A stretch of 52,192 nt of DNA from positions 1 to 52,192 of the forward strand of contig UQMI01000022.1 in NCBI GenBank assembly GCA_900542045.1. Reading direction: 5' to 3'. Origin of the DNA: an uncultured Blautia sp. (GTDB lineage Bacteria; Bacillota; Clostridia; Lachnospirales; Lachnospiraceae). The notes under the pieces are model-generated. The model ran no database searches and was not told the origin of the DNA. It worked only from the letters and a program-made list of their open reading frames with translations. The first letter of the stretch is position 1. Each line of letters begins with the position of its first letter. A program made the position numbers and the translations under genes. This document shows, one piece after another, positions 26,892 to 36,333 of this stretch.

Positions 26892-29132
26892 TTACTGCCT
26901 GTTGTCTTTTCTTCTGTAAATGATCCAGGTTCCTGCACCAATCACAACTGCCAACCCTACTGCTCCTAAAACGATCCAACCCATGATATTTGTCTCATCA
27001 CCGGTAGCTACAGCCTTTTTCTGCGTAGTATTCTTGGCAGCAGGTGTAATGGACACCGTATCCTTAATAAATTTCAGATTCATTTCCTTATAGGCCAGAG
27101 TTCCGTCCGCCTTCCATTCTGAACCATTGTATACATCTCTTCTGTAAGATACACTCAGTGTATAAGTGCCTGCATTGGCTGCTTTCAGAGATGCGCTGTA
27201 ATTGGAATCCGCAAACTCCGTATAGGAGCTGTTCCCCAGTTTCCAGGCATATGGGATGTAGCGCACATCTCCCTTTCTGGGGGAGCTGTTGTTACCGGCG
27301 CCCGTGGCTGAAAAACTGATGCTGGTATTGGTTTTATATGTGCTGTTCGAACTGAGATTATTAATCTTCAATTCAGAAGTATCTGGTACCCGCGGTACGT
27401 ATGCCTTCACACTCACCTGAATCTGAGCTGTCAGTGAAATGCCATCCGGGTTTTCTACCTGATCCGGAAGAGTGATCTTTCCCTGTACTGTAAAGTTCTG
27501 GGCATCTACACTGGACGGATCATACGCACAGGATGCCACGTCCCAATCCACTACGGCTTTCTTACCGCCGGCATTGGTCTTGATCTCCACGGTTCCGGGA
27601 AGTCCGAATGCGTCCACCGTCTTTTCAATTCCATTGGTCAGACCGGTAATGGCCGAAGGCTGTATCACACTGAGCAGCTTCGCACCTGTTACCTGGAACT
27701 TGGCAGTCACCACAGCGCCTGCCACGCTGTCTGTGGAAATATCAATATTTTCTTCATAGAGTCCGATCTGCAGCTCTTTCTTCGGCTGAATGGAAAATCT
27801 GGCTTCCTCACCGGGAGCCAGCACCAGAGCTGTAGGCTGCGTGATCTGGAAATCCTTCGCCGCCGGCTGCTCCAGCGTTACTGTCTGATTACCGGTATTG
27901 GTCACTGTGATCTCTGCTGCATCCGGAAGAGAATCATAGCCTGTTTCCTTCTGTCCAAAATCATAAACCGCAGGGCTGGCCACGATCTCATATACCTTCT
28001 CTTCCTCTTCTGTCACCGCAAAGGAAGCGGAAACCGATGCCTGGACTCCTTCTTCTGTAAGGAACGTCAGAGTCTCCTGATACGTGCCTTTGCTCAGCCC
28101 GGATTTGGGCGCCACAGTAAGGGTCAGCTGTTCTCCAGCTCCCAGACTGCCTTCCTTCCCCTGTACCTGATAATTTACACTGGTCATTTCTTTAAAGGAC
28201 ATGCTCTGATTGCCGGTATTGGTCAGTGTGATCTTCTGAGATTCCACTGTCTTGTATCCCTCGCTGACGCTGCCAAAATCCAGAGCAGACGGACTGGCCG
28301 TCATACTGTATACAGCCTGGGCTTCCACAGTAATGTTTAAGGTACGCTCCACACTTCCTCCAGTATTGGCTGCCACCACAGTAAAGGAATACTGTCCCGG
28401 CTCCGCAGTGATCTTGCCGCCGATCATTCCTCCCTGGTCGATTACCAGTCCTTCCGGCAAAATATTGCCTTCTTTCAAAGACCAGGTCACCTCTTCTTCG
28501 CTCTGGGCTTCCAGCTGGGCCACATAGTTAGTGCCCTGAATTCCTCCCGGCAGAGTCTCTGTTACGATCGTTGGAAGAGCTACCTCCATAAGAGGGCCTG
28601 CCGGTTCCGGTTCTTCCTGCACCGGCCCCGGTGTCTCTGTCACTGCAGGTTCCTCCGGAACCGTCGGTTCTGATGGAGCAGGATCTTTGTTCAGATCTTC
28701 CACATTCTCTCCGTCATCTGTCTTCTCCTGGATCTTCACCGCTTCTGAAGTCAGAGCAGCACCCTGTATCGCAGAATCTTCCTTGGGGGAGATAACCAGA
28801 ACCACCGAAAGTCCTACCATTTCTTTCGTAAGCTTCAGAGAAGATTCCTTTCCCAGAGGCTCTTCTTCTTTAGCTTTTTCTGTGTCTTTCTCTTTGTCTT
28901 TATTATCCTTCTCTGTCTTCTTCATCCATTTGAAATCCAGATCCGATTCCTTGATTCCCGATGGCGTAACCTTGGACAGGTCCGCCTTCAATGTGCTTCC
29001 TGTTACGGCATCTCCTGCAATCTTCACCGTACCTCCCAGCGTATTGTCCGCTGCTGCAAAAGCAGAAACCGGAAGCATGGAAATAATCAGCAGTATCGTG
29101 AGTAATATCGGCAGAAACTTTATCTTTCTCAT
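26892..29132 (-). CDS. cell-surface multi-domain protein with Ig-like repeats and C-terminal anchor
   Basis: The 746-residue protein starts with a Sec signal peptide (cut near AFAA, residue 28) and ends in ATGDETN, a membrane helix and RRKDNRQ, the layout of a sortase substrate with a degenerate LPxTG (AVATG). Between lie an Ala/Glu/Pro-rich linker (about 90-190), a putative-Ig (He_PIG-like) domain (190-285, NILPEGLVID), two ASH-type domains opening with YSMTASPSALDFG and YEIVASPAVYDFG, and a BIG_4-like domain (ITGLTNGIEKTVDAFGLP). The function is probably adhesion or wall architecture. No sortase gene is in the window. Confidence 0.8.
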   Translation of the reverse strand: MRKIKFLPILLTILLIISMLPVSAFAAADNTLGGTVKIAGDAVTGSTLKADLSKVTPSGIKESDLDFKWMKKTEKDNKDKEKDTEKAKEEEPLGKESSLKLTKEMVGLSVVLVISPKEDSAIQGAALTSEAVKIQEKTDDGENVEDLNKDPAPSEPTVPEEPAVTETPGPVQEEPEPAGPLMEVALPTIVTETLPGGIQGTNYVAQLEAQSEEEVTWSLKEGNILPEGLVIDQGGMIGGKITAEPGQYSFTVVAANTGGSVERTLNITVEAQAVYSMTASPSALDFGSVSEGYKTVESQKITLTNTGNQSMSFKEMTSVNYQVQGKEGSLGAGEQLTLTVAPKSGLSKGTYQETLTFLTEEGVQASVSASFAVTEEEEKVYEIVASPAVYDFGQKETGYDSLPDAAEITVTNTGNQTVTLEQPAAKDFQITQPTALVLAPGEEARFSIQPKKELQIGLYEENIDISTDSVAGAVVTAKFQVTGAKLLSVIQPSAITGLTNGIEKTVDAFGLPGTVEIKTNAGGKKAVVDWDVASCAYDPSSVDAQNFTVQGKITLPDQVENPDGISLTAQIQVSVKAYVPRVPDTSELKINNLSSNSTYKTNTSISFSATGAGNNSSPRKGDVRYIPYAWKLGNSSYTEFADSNYSASLKAANAGTYTLSVSYRRDVYNGSEWKADGTLAYKEMNLKFIKDTVSITPAAKNTTQKKAVATGDETNIMGWIVLGAVGLAVVIGAGTWIIYRRKDNRQ

Positions 29133-29440
29133 GATATTCCCTCCTTTTCTCTTTCATTTTTCTCGTTTGTTTTTCTGTCGTCAGTTCTTCTGTCTCCTGA
29201 ATTTATATGAAAAATTTTCCAAATACCATACATGCCAGAGCCTGTGACTTTATATAACAGAAAACTCAGAACAGGGTATTCTGCTTTTTCTATGAAAAGC
29301 AAATAAATCACCTATTCTATTATCTTTATCTTAACCTATCCCCTATGGGAACACAAGTAAACTTTCTATAAATTTACAACTCGGTTAAAAGTTTTATGAA
29401 AATATCTTCATATCTCTTTGATCCTCCGGGATTCCGCATC
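29133..29440 (-). other. 308-bp spacer before the surface-protein gene
   Basis: It holds the ribosome site AAGGAGGG of the surface-protein gene and probably its promoter. TTGTGT and TAAGAT with a 17-bp spacer near 29335-29365 on the minus strand are the best candidates and would give a long leader. A small hairpin (GCTTTT/AAAAAGC) lies near 29280-29300. I see no clear terminator for the ABC operon ending at 29441. Confidence 0.35.
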
Positions 29441-31339
29441 TTATTCCAGTTCAAAAGCGCCCGTATACAGCTGGTAATACTTTCCTTTTTCTGCAATCAG
29501 CTGTTCATGACTGCCCCGCTCAATAATGTGTCCCTGCTCCAGAACCATGATCACATCGGAATTTTTTACCGTAGACAGCCGATGAGCAATGACGAATACC
29601 GTACGGCCCTTCATCAGGGCGTCCATCCCTCTCTGCACAATAGCCTCTGTACGGGTATCAATGGAAGATGTGGCCTCATCCAGGATCATCACCGGCGGAT
29701 CCGCCACTGCGGCCCGGCTGATTGATAAAAGCTGCCGCTGTCCCTGAGACAGGTTGCTCCCGTTACCGGAGAGCATGGTCTGATATCCCCTGGGAAGACG
29801 CGTAATGAAGTCATGGGCCCCCACCAGCTTCGCCGCCTGTATGCATTCTTCATCTGTCGCCTCCAGCTTTCCGTAACGGATATTATCCATTACTGTTCCG
29901 GTGAACAGATTGGTATCCTGCAATACCATTCCCAGAGAACGGCGCAGATCGCTTTTACGGATTTTGTTGATATTAATCCCGTCATAACGGATCTTTCCGT
30001 CTGCAATGTCATAAAAACGATTGATCAGATTGGTGATCGTGGTCTTTCCCGCGCCGGTGGCTCCCACAAAAGCTACTTTCTGCCCCGGTTTGGCATACAA
30101 TGTAATATTGTGAAGAACAATCTTATCCTCCGTATACCCGAAATCCACATCATACAGCCGTACATCGCCGGTCAGTCTGGTATACGTCACCGTTCCGTCT
30201 GCCTGATGGGGATGTTTCCAGGCCCATATACCCGTACGCTCTTCGCACTCTTCCAGGCCGTGTTCTGTTTCTCTTGCATTTACCAGAGTCACATAGCCCT
30301 GATCGGCTTCCGGCTTTTCATCCAGAAGATCAAAAATCCGCTCTGCTCCTGCGATTCCCATGACCACTGCATTAATCTGGTTGGAGACCTGATTCACATT
30401 GCCGGCAAACTGTTTTGTCATATTCAGGAACGGAACCACCACGCTGATTCCCAGGGGCAGGCCGGAAAGGCTCAGATTGGGCGCTCCTGATAAAAGCAGC
30501 ATCCCGCCGGTCAGCGCCACAGCCACATAGAGGATATTCCCCACGTTATTCAAAATCGGTGCCAAAGTATTTGCATATTTATTCGCCCGCTCCGATTCTG
30601 CAAACAAAGCATCATTGATCCTGTCAAAATCCGCCTTGCTTTCTTCTTCATGGCAGAAAACCTTCACCACCTTCTGTCCGTTCATGATTTCTTCAATATA
30701 GCCTTCTTCCTGGCCCAGCACCACCTGCTGCTGCAGAAAATGCCTTGCGGAACCGCCGCCTACTTTCCGGGTGACCATCAGCATTGCCGTCACTCCCACC
30801 AACACCACCAGGGCCAGCCACAGGCAGTAATAGATCATAATAAAGAAAATCGTGCAGACCGTAACTGTGGAGATCATCAGCTGGGGGAAGCTCTGGGAAA
30901 TCATCTGCCGAAGCGTATCGATATCGTTGGTATAATGACTCATGATATCTCCATGATTGTGCGTATCAAAATACCGGATTGGAAGATCCTGCATACCGTC
31001 GAACATCTTTTCTCTGAACTTCTTAAGGGAGCCCTGTGTGATCACCGCCATCATCTGATTATATGCCAGCGAAGAAATCAGAGATAATACATAAAACGTA
31101 ACAAGAATCCCCACCAGTGACAGGATTCTTCCGCCTACGGCACTCCAGTCTCCGGTCCTCCAGCTACTTTCCACAATGGCAATAACGTTCTGCATGAAAA
31201 CAGCCGGAATCGAGCTGACAACTGCACTGAAAATAATGCAGAAGACCGTAACGGGCATCAACGCCGGATAGAACTGAAACAGAGTCCTGATCAGCCGGAA
31301 GACCACATTCTGTTTCTTCTCAATTTTCTTACTCTCCAT
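29441..31339 (-). CDS. ABC exporter half-transporter, second subunit
   Basis: A 632-residue fusion of six membrane helices and an ATPase domain (type IV exporter). Walker A GATGAGKTTITNLI, signature NLSQGQRQLL, Walker B VMILDEATSSID and the H-loop AHRLSTV are all intact. A loop rich in Glu and charged residues between the two halves (around 390-420) is longer than usual. ATG 31339 has a GGAGG site and overlaps the upstream subunit by 11 bp; the longer frame to 31549 is coincidental overlap. With its partner it likely forms a heterodimeric multidrug-type exporter; the substrate is unknown. Confidence 0.9.
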   Translation of the reverse strand: MESKKIEKKQNVVFRLIRTLFQFYPALMPVTVFCIIFSAVVSSIPAVFMQNVIAIVESSWRTGDWSAVGGRILSLVGILVTFYVLSLISSLAYNQMMAVITQGSLKKFREKMFDGMQDLPIRYFDTHNHGDIMSHYTNDIDTLRQMISQSFPQLMISTVTVCTIFFIMIYYCLWLALVVLVGVTAMLMVTRKVGGGSARHFLQQQVVLGQEEGYIEEIMNGQKVVKVFCHEEESKADFDRINDALFAESERANKYANTLAPILNNVGNILYVAVALTGGMLLLSGAPNLSLSGLPLGISVVVPFLNMTKQFAGNVNQVSNQINAVVMGIAGAERIFDLLDEKPEADQGYVTLVNARETEHGLEECEERTGIWAWKHPHQADGTVTYTRLTGDVRLYDVDFGYTEDKIVLHNITLYAKPGQKVAFVGATGAGKTTITNLINRFYDIADGKIRYDGININKIRKSDLRRSLGMVLQDTNLFTGTVMDNIRYGKLEATDEECIQAAKLVGAHDFITRLPRGYQTMLSGNGSNLSQGQRQLLSISRAAVADPPVMILDEATSSIDTRTEAIVQRGMDALMKGRTVFVIAHRLSTVKNSDVIMVLEQGHIIERGSHEQLIAEKGKYYQLYTGAFELE

Positions 31340-33074
31340 CTTCGCCGCCTCCTCTGTTCTGAGATATGTATATTTCCTTATAGATCGGATTGGAGGCCAG
31401 CAGTTCTTCATGGGTCCCCACCGCGTGAAGCCTGCCGCCTTCCATAACCAGGATCCTGTCAGAATCCTGCACAGAAGAAATACGCTGGGCAATGATGATT
31501 TTAGTGGTTTCCGGAATATACTCCCGCATTGCCTTTCGGATCTGGGCATCTGTCCTGGTATCTACTGCACTGGTGGAATCATCCATGATCAGAATCTTCG
31601 GCTTCTTCAGAAGAGCCCGCGCAATACACAGCCGCTGTTTCTGTCCGCCGGACACATTGGTGCCGCCCTGTTCGATATAGGTATCATACCCTGCCGGAAA
31701 CCGCTGGATAAACTCATCGGCGCAGGCCAGCCTGCATGCTTCTTCCAGTTCCTCATCTGTGGCTTCCTTGTTGCCCCACCGCAGATTCTCTTTGATCGTT
31801 CCGGAAAACAGGACATTTTTCTGCAGCACTACTGCCACTGCGTTTCGCAGGGTCTCCAGATCATAACTGCGCACATCTTCTCCGCCCACCTTCACCATAC
31901 CTTCTGTGGCGTCATACAGACGGGAGATCAGCTGGATCAGAGAAGATTTGGATGAGCCGGTTCCCCCGATGATCCCGATGGTCTCTCCGGAACGGATATG
32001 GAGGTTAATATCTGCCAGCGCCATCCGCTCTGCCGTTTTATCATACTTGAAACTGACATTTTCAAAATCCACCGAACCGTCTTTAACCTGATACAACGGT
32101 TTTTCCGGGTTGGTCAGGACACTTTTCTCACGCAGCACTTCCACAATACGCTTTCCGGATTCTGTTGCCATAGTGATCATTACAAACACCATGGAAAGCA
32201 TCATCAGACTGCTCAGGATCATAAAACTGTAGGTAAGCAGCGCAGAAAACTGCCCCACATCCAGATCTGCTCCCATACTGGTGATGATCGTATAAGAACC
32301 AAACGACAAAACAAAGACCATTACCGTATAAATACAAAACTGCATCATGGGATTATTGAAGGCCAGTATCTTCTCCGCCCGGGTAAAATCATTGCAGACA
32401 TCCTCTGCCGCCCGGCCGAATTTTTCTTTTTCATATTCCTGCCGTACATAGGACTTTACCACACGCATGGCCTTTACATTTTCCTGGATAGAATTGTTCA
32501 GATTATCATATTTTTTGAATACCCGCCGAAACAGCGGCATGGATTTGCGGATCACCACTGCCAGTCCTGCTGCCAGAAGCGGCGCCACCACCACAAATAC
32601 AAATGCCATCCGTCCGCCCATGACAAAAGCCATGACAAAGGCAAAGACCAGCATCAGCGGGCAGCGCACCGCCGTTCGGATGATCATCATATATGCGTGC
32701 TGCACATTTGTCACATCTGTCGTCAGACGGGTGACCAGCGAGGAAGTGGAAAATTTATCAATATTTTCAAAAGAAAACTCCTGGATATTGTAAAACATAT
32801 CTTTCCTGAGATTTCTGGCCAGACCGCAGGAAGCCGTGGCACAGGTATAGCCGGCCCAGGCGCCGAACATAAGGGACAGACATGCCATTACCACCAGCAC
32901 CAGTCCATAAAGCAGCAGTCTCTGCATATTGCAGCCCGCCTTGATCTCATTTACCAGCCGGGCGATCACAAAGGGGATCGTACATTCCAGCACCACTTCC
33001 ATAGATACCAGGATCGGCGTGGCTATGGAAGTTTTTTTGTATTCCCGTACACACCTCAAAAGTTCTTTTATCAT
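31329..33074 (-). CDS. ABC exporter half-transporter, first subunit
   Basis: A 581-residue type IV exporter half. Six helices (1-320) are followed by an ATPase with Walker A GGTGSSKSSLIQ, signature VSGGQKQRLCIAR, Walker B ILIMDDSTSAVDT and a switch region IIAQRISSV. Position after Walker B is Asp (MDDST), not the catalytic Glu, and the H-loop His is replaced by Gln. These are the marks of the degenerate ATPase site in heterodimeric exporters, so the partner at 29441-31339 supplies the catalytic residues. Confidence 0.9.
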   Translation of the reverse strand: MIKELLRCVREYKKTSIATPILVSMEVVLECTIPFVIARLVNEIKAGCNMQRLLLYGLVLVVMACLSLMFGAWAGYTCATASCGLARNLRKDMFYNIQEFSFENIDKFSTSSLVTRLTTDVTNVQHAYMMIIRTAVRCPLMLVFAFVMAFVMGGRMAFVFVVVAPLLAAGLAVVIRKSMPLFRRVFKKYDNLNNSIQENVKAMRVVKSYVRQEYEKEKFGRAAEDVCNDFTRAEKILAFNNPMMQFCIYTVMVFVLSFGSYTIITSMGADLDVGQFSALLTYSFMILSSLMMLSMVFVMITMATESGKRIVEVLREKSVLTNPEKPLYQVKDGSVDFENVSFKYDKTAERMALADINLHIRSGETIGIIGGTGSSKSSLIQLISRLYDATEGMVKVGGEDVRSYDLETLRNAVAVVLQKNVLFSGTIKENLRWGNKEATDEELEEACRLACADEFIQRFPAGYDTYIEQGGTNVSGGQKQRLCIARALLKKPKILIMDDSTSAVDTRTDAQIRKAMREYIPETTKIIIAQRISSVQDSDRILVMEGGRLHAVGTHEELLASNPIYKEIYISQNRGGGEDGE

Positions 33075-33237
33075 AGTTATCTGTGAACTCCTTCTTTTTT
33101 CCGTTTCTCACACAGGCCCTGTTCCAGCAGCGGACAAGTCCCCAGGTCAGACAAAGGGGCGGTTGACCACAGCCATTTCCGCCCCATTTCGTCTGCTCTA
33201 TTCTGCTATCCTTATTCCGCCGGACCTGTATGTTCTG

Positions 33238-33501
33238 TTATCCTTCCACGATCAGATATCCGCCGCCGGGAATGGCAAAGACCTCGCTTGCCTCCTCCAG
33301 TTCGTCCAGAGACATCTGATCCACATCTGCTCCGTTTTCCTCAAAATACTCTTTCACTTCTTCCAGACTGTCCACCACGACAGCCATACAGTCTTCCAGA
33401 AAAGCTTCTGCCTCTTCATAAGTTTCCGCTACAGGCTCATCAAAAAGCTGCGATTGATTTCTTAAAAAAGTCATAATGCATTCTTCACTGTACTCATTCA
33501 T
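33238..33501 (-). CDS. small acidic protein of unknown function
   Basis: An 87-residue, very acidic protein (Glu/Asp about 30%) with a Met/Cys start MNEYSEECIMTFLRNQSQLF, a central EEAEAFLEDCMAVVVDSLEEVKEYF-like helical stretch, and an end in IPGGGYLIVEG. An AGGAGG site and a 3-bp gap to the HAD gene show it is translated and coexpressed. No known family recognised. Confidence 0.7.
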   Translation of the reverse strand: MNEYSEECIMTFLRNQSQLFDEPVAETYEEAEAFLEDCMAVVVDSLEEVKEYFEENGADVDQMSLDELEEASEVFAIPGGGYLIVEG

Positions 33502-33504
33502 AAC

Positions 33505-34299
33505 TTATCCTCCTAATTTTCCCCCGGAATCTATCAGCCTTGCCAGAATTTCCATTACATTTTCTGTTTCATACCTGCTGACAGCTTTTACCTTCTCTCG
33601 TGCAGTGGTTACAGCATAACTATATCGCACTGACTGCAACATTTCAATATCATTATGCTCATCTCCGAAGGCCATACATTCTTCCGGCGTTATACCCAGT
33701 GTTTTCTGGAAACAGCGGACCCCATTTCCCTTATGGACATTTCCCGGCATAAAATCCAGCCAGTCATTTCCGGAGGTCACTACCCTCGCCCGGTCTCCAA
33801 AACGCCTGGTCCAGTATGGAATTCTCTCCTCCAGATGTTTCTGATCAAACAGGGACACCTTCAGGCATTCTTCCGGTATCTCTGAAAAATCCTGAATGAT
33901 CCGGATGTCATTATGCATGTAATCCCGCATCAGCCACAGAAATTCCTGTGTCTTGGGATGTATGTAATATGTACGCTCACCGGAAATGCTGAATTCTCCG
34001 CTGTCATCCTCCCAGACAGCCTGTGCGATCTCCTTTGTCAGATCCATGGAAAAACTGCCTTTATCCAGCACCTTTCCCTGATAAACGGTCAGGCCGCCGT
34101 TCTCTGCAATATAACCGATCTCCTGCTCCACAGGGGCAAACAGCCGGCACAGATTGCCGATCTGTCTTCCGCTGGCGGCTACAAAAAGGATTCCCAGCTC
34201 CTTTAACTGCCGGATCTGCTCAAACAGCTGCTCCGGAAGGCTTTGCCGGCTGTGGGGAAGCAATGTGCCGTCCACATCGCTGACTACCATCTTAATCAT
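33505..34299 (-). CDS. Cof-type HAD-IIB phosphatase
   Basis: A 264-residue HAD hydrolase. Motif I VVSDVDGTLLP, motif II Ser in VAASGRQ, a Lys in HKGNGVRCF, and motif IV FGDEHNDIEML are intact, with a Cof-type cap between motifs II and III. Likely dephosphorylates sugar phosphates or cofactors. It overlaps the upstream HAD gene by 8 bp. Confidence 0.9.
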   Translation of the reverse strand: MIKMVVSDVDGTLLPHSRQSLPEQLFEQIRQLKELGILFVAASGRQIGNLCRLFAPVEQEIGYIAENGGLTVYQGKVLDKGSFSMDLTKEIAQAVWEDDSGEFSISGERTYYIHPKTQEFLWLMRDYMHNDIRIIQDFSEIPEECLKVSLFDQKHLEERIPYWTRRFGDRARVVTSGNDWLDFMPGNVHKGNGVRCFQKTLGITPEECMAFGDEHNDIEMLQSVRYSYAVTTAREKVKAVSRYETENVMEILARLIDSGGKLGG

Positions 34300-34963
34300 G
34301 TCTGCCGCCCTCCTCCAACAGCTTCAAAAGCTCCCGGGGCTGGTGCACCACTGCATCCGCCTGATGGCTCCGCAGTTCCTCCTCCGGACGGAATCCCCAG
34401 GTTACGCCCACTGTGAACATGCCTGCTCCCTTTCCGGTATCCATATCCGTCCAGGTATCTCCCACATACATGCATTCTTCCGGAGAAACGCCAAAAAGCT
34501 CTGCAATATGGAGAGCCCCTTCCGGGGAAGGCTTCCGGGGAATCCCCTCCATCTGCCCCTGAATCCGATCAAAATATCCCTTTCCAAACATACGCTCCAC
34601 CACTTCAATGGCCTGGGCATGAGGCTTGTTGGAAAAAACTGCAATCCGTATCTTCTCCGCCTTCATCTCATCCAGCGTTTCCTTCATTCCCGGGAAATGC
34701 TTCAGATGATAATAGGGGTCCTCTGCGAAAATCTTCCGGTACAGGGGTTCCGCCTCCTGATAATGAAGCAGTTCTTTGTCGCCTGCATCCGTCAGACAGC
34801 GGCGCACAAGCATGCTGGCTCCTTCTCCCGCATAATAATTATAATTTTCCACAGGCAGGGGCGGATATCCAAAATGCGCCAGCATACGGTTTCCTGAATA
34901 AGCCAGGGATTCCACCGTATCCAGCAATGTGCCATCCAAATCTAAAATACACGCCCGAAACAT
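34292..34963 (-). CDS. HAD-family hydrolase, phosphoglycolate phosphatase-like
   Basis: A 223-residue HAD subfamily IA phosphatase: motif I CILDLDGTLLDTVES, motif II IAVFSNKPHA, catalytic Lys in RKPSPEGAL and motif IV YVGDTWTDMDTG. ATG 34963 follows AAGGAGGAG; the earlier in-frame ATG 34984 does not. Part of the maf-HAD-HAD-small acidic gene group. Confidence 0.9.
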   Translation of the reverse strand: MFRACILDLDGTLLDTVESLAYSGNRMLAHFGYPPLPVENYNYYAGEGASMLVRRCLTDAGDKELLHYQEAEPLYRKIFAEDPYYHLKHFPGMKETLDEMKAEKIRIAVFSNKPHAQAIEVVERMFGKGYFDRIQGQMEGIPRKPSPEGALHIAELFGVSPEECMYVGDTWTDMDTGKGAGMFTVGVTWGFRPEEELRSHQADAVVHQPRELLKLLEEGGRHD

Positions 34964-34997
34964 GTGATCTCCTCCTTTTATCAAATTTTCCTCAGGT

Positions 34998-35579
34998 TCA
35001 TTTCAGCCGGATCCCTGCAGCTTTCAGTTCCTGGTAAAACCGGCTCACCGGAAAACCGACAATTGTATTGTAATCTCCGTCAATTTTTTTTACATACACC
35101 GCAAATGATCCCTGAATCCCATAGGCGCCCGCCTTGTCCATGGGCTCACCTGTAGCCACATAATTTTGTATTTCTTCCTCTGTCATTGGATAAACCTCTA
35201 CCTGCGCCTTTTCATGGAATACCAGCTGTCTCCTTTCCTCTCGTTCATTTATCAAGACAGCAACGCCGGTATATACCTGATGTATTCTTCCCTGGATCAT
35301 CTGCAGCATGTGTACGGCTTCTTCCCGGGAGCCTGGTTTTCCCAGGATCCTGCCGTCCACCGCTACCACCGTATCTGAGCCGATCACCATGACATCTTTT
35401 TCCTGTATAGCTCTGTTTTCTGAGGCTTTCTGAAAAGCCAGCTCCTCCACCACTTCTTCCGGTCTGGTCTTGGTGGTCTTCTCGTCACCTTCTGTAGGTA
35501 CAACTGTAAAAGTCACTCCGATTTTTTCCAGCAATTCCCGGCGTCTGGGCGAAGCGGAAGCCAAAACAATTTTTTTCAA
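34998..35579 (-). CDS. maf: Maf-type nucleoside triphosphate pyrophosphatase
   Basis: A 193-residue Maf protein that hydrolyses non-canonical or UTP/dTTP-type nucleotides. The start IVLASASPRRRELLEKIG, the SDTVVAVDGRILGKP motif and DKAGAYGIQG are canonical. The frame starts with TTG at 35579, with AGGA 9 nt upstream. It is the first gene of the HAD group and is divergent from a plus-strand gene. Confidence 0.93.
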   Translation of the reverse strand: MKKIVLASASPRRRELLEKIGVTFTVVPTEGDEKTTKTRPEEVVEELAFQKASENRAIQEKDVMVIGSDTVVAVDGRILGKPGSREEAVHMLQMIQGRIHQVYTGVAVLINEREERRQLVFHEKAQVEVYPMTEEEIQNYVATGEPMDKAGAYGIQGSFAVYVKKIDGDYNTIVGFPVSRFYQELKAAGIRLK

Positions 35580-35831
35580 ATCTGCTTTTCCTCACTTTCC
35601 CGATTTCCGTATGGCATTCTCTGATACATCCATATCGCCTATAGTTTATCATATCTCGAAACCCACTTGCAAGATACACTGGAACCGTATGCGCCTGCTC
35701 CGGAGAAATTCACAGGACACCCCCTTTTCTTTTTTTTAAAAAAGTATTACAATAATCTGGTATATTGGAGCGCTCGGATTTCGTTAACTAAAACTGAGAC
35801 GAAAAGGAAGCAGCGAGAAAGGAGTCAGACT

Positions 35832-36212
35832 ATGTCCAACTTTAAGAAACTGATGGGAATTGCTGTATTGGGTGCCGCAGCAGCCGGCGTTGCCCTTTAT
35901 TTCAAAAAGTCCCAGGAAGACAAGCTTGCATGTGAAGGAAATGACGATTTCGAAGAGGATTATTTCTCGGTTTTCGAAGAAGAAGAGACTGCACCGGCCA
36001 AAGAGCCTGCTGCCAAAGTAAAAGAGGCTGTGGAAAACACTGCAGAAAAAGTAAAAGAAACCGCAGAAGAAGCAAAAGAGACCGTGGATGATCTTGCTGA
36101 TACAGCCGTTCAGAAAGCTGCGGAAGCTGCAGATACGATCCAGAAAGCTGCAGAAGAAACCGTTTCTGATGCGGCAGATGCTGTTTCCGAAAAAGCCGAA
36201 GAGCTTTCCTGA
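35832..36212 (+). CDS. YtxH-like small protein with amphipathic repeats
   Basis: A 126-residue protein. A short hydrophobic helix (about residues 8-23) is followed by an acidic linker and a long Ala/Lys/Glu region of 11-residue repeats (VKEAVENTAEK, VKETAEEAKE and so on), as in YtxH and apolipoprotein- or LEA-like proteins. These often bind membranes or act in stress. Start at 35832 with AAGGAGT upstream, not the first in-frame ATG at 35667, which overlaps a promoter region. Confidence 0.7.
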   Translation: MSNFKKLMGIAVLGAAAAGVALYFKKSQEDKLACEGNDDFEEDYFSVFEEEETAPAKEPAAKVKEAVENTAEKVKETAEEAKETVDDLADTAVQKAAEAADTIQKAAEETVSDAADAVSEKAEELS

Positions 36213-36288
36213 TCAGCTGCGAGCCAGCTTTCGGTCAGACTGCGCTGCCTGACTGGAGGAACCGCAAAAATCCATCCGGAAATTTATG

Positions 36289-36332
36289 CATGGGGAGAGA
36301 AAGTCTCAGGCTTTTTCTCCCCATCTTCTGTT
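36289..36332. terminator. hairpin between convergent genes
   Basis: GGGGAGAGAAAG and CTTTTTCTCCCC around a 7-nt loop lie between the YtxH-like gene and the MerR-type gene. There is no T run after the stem, so efficiency is uncertain. Confidence 0.5.
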
Positions 36333-36333
36333 C

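Noticed and set aside
31340..31549. N-terminal extension of the second ABC subunit
   Set aside because: It lies within the upstream ABC gene in another frame and has no ribosome site; ATG 31339 has GGAGG.
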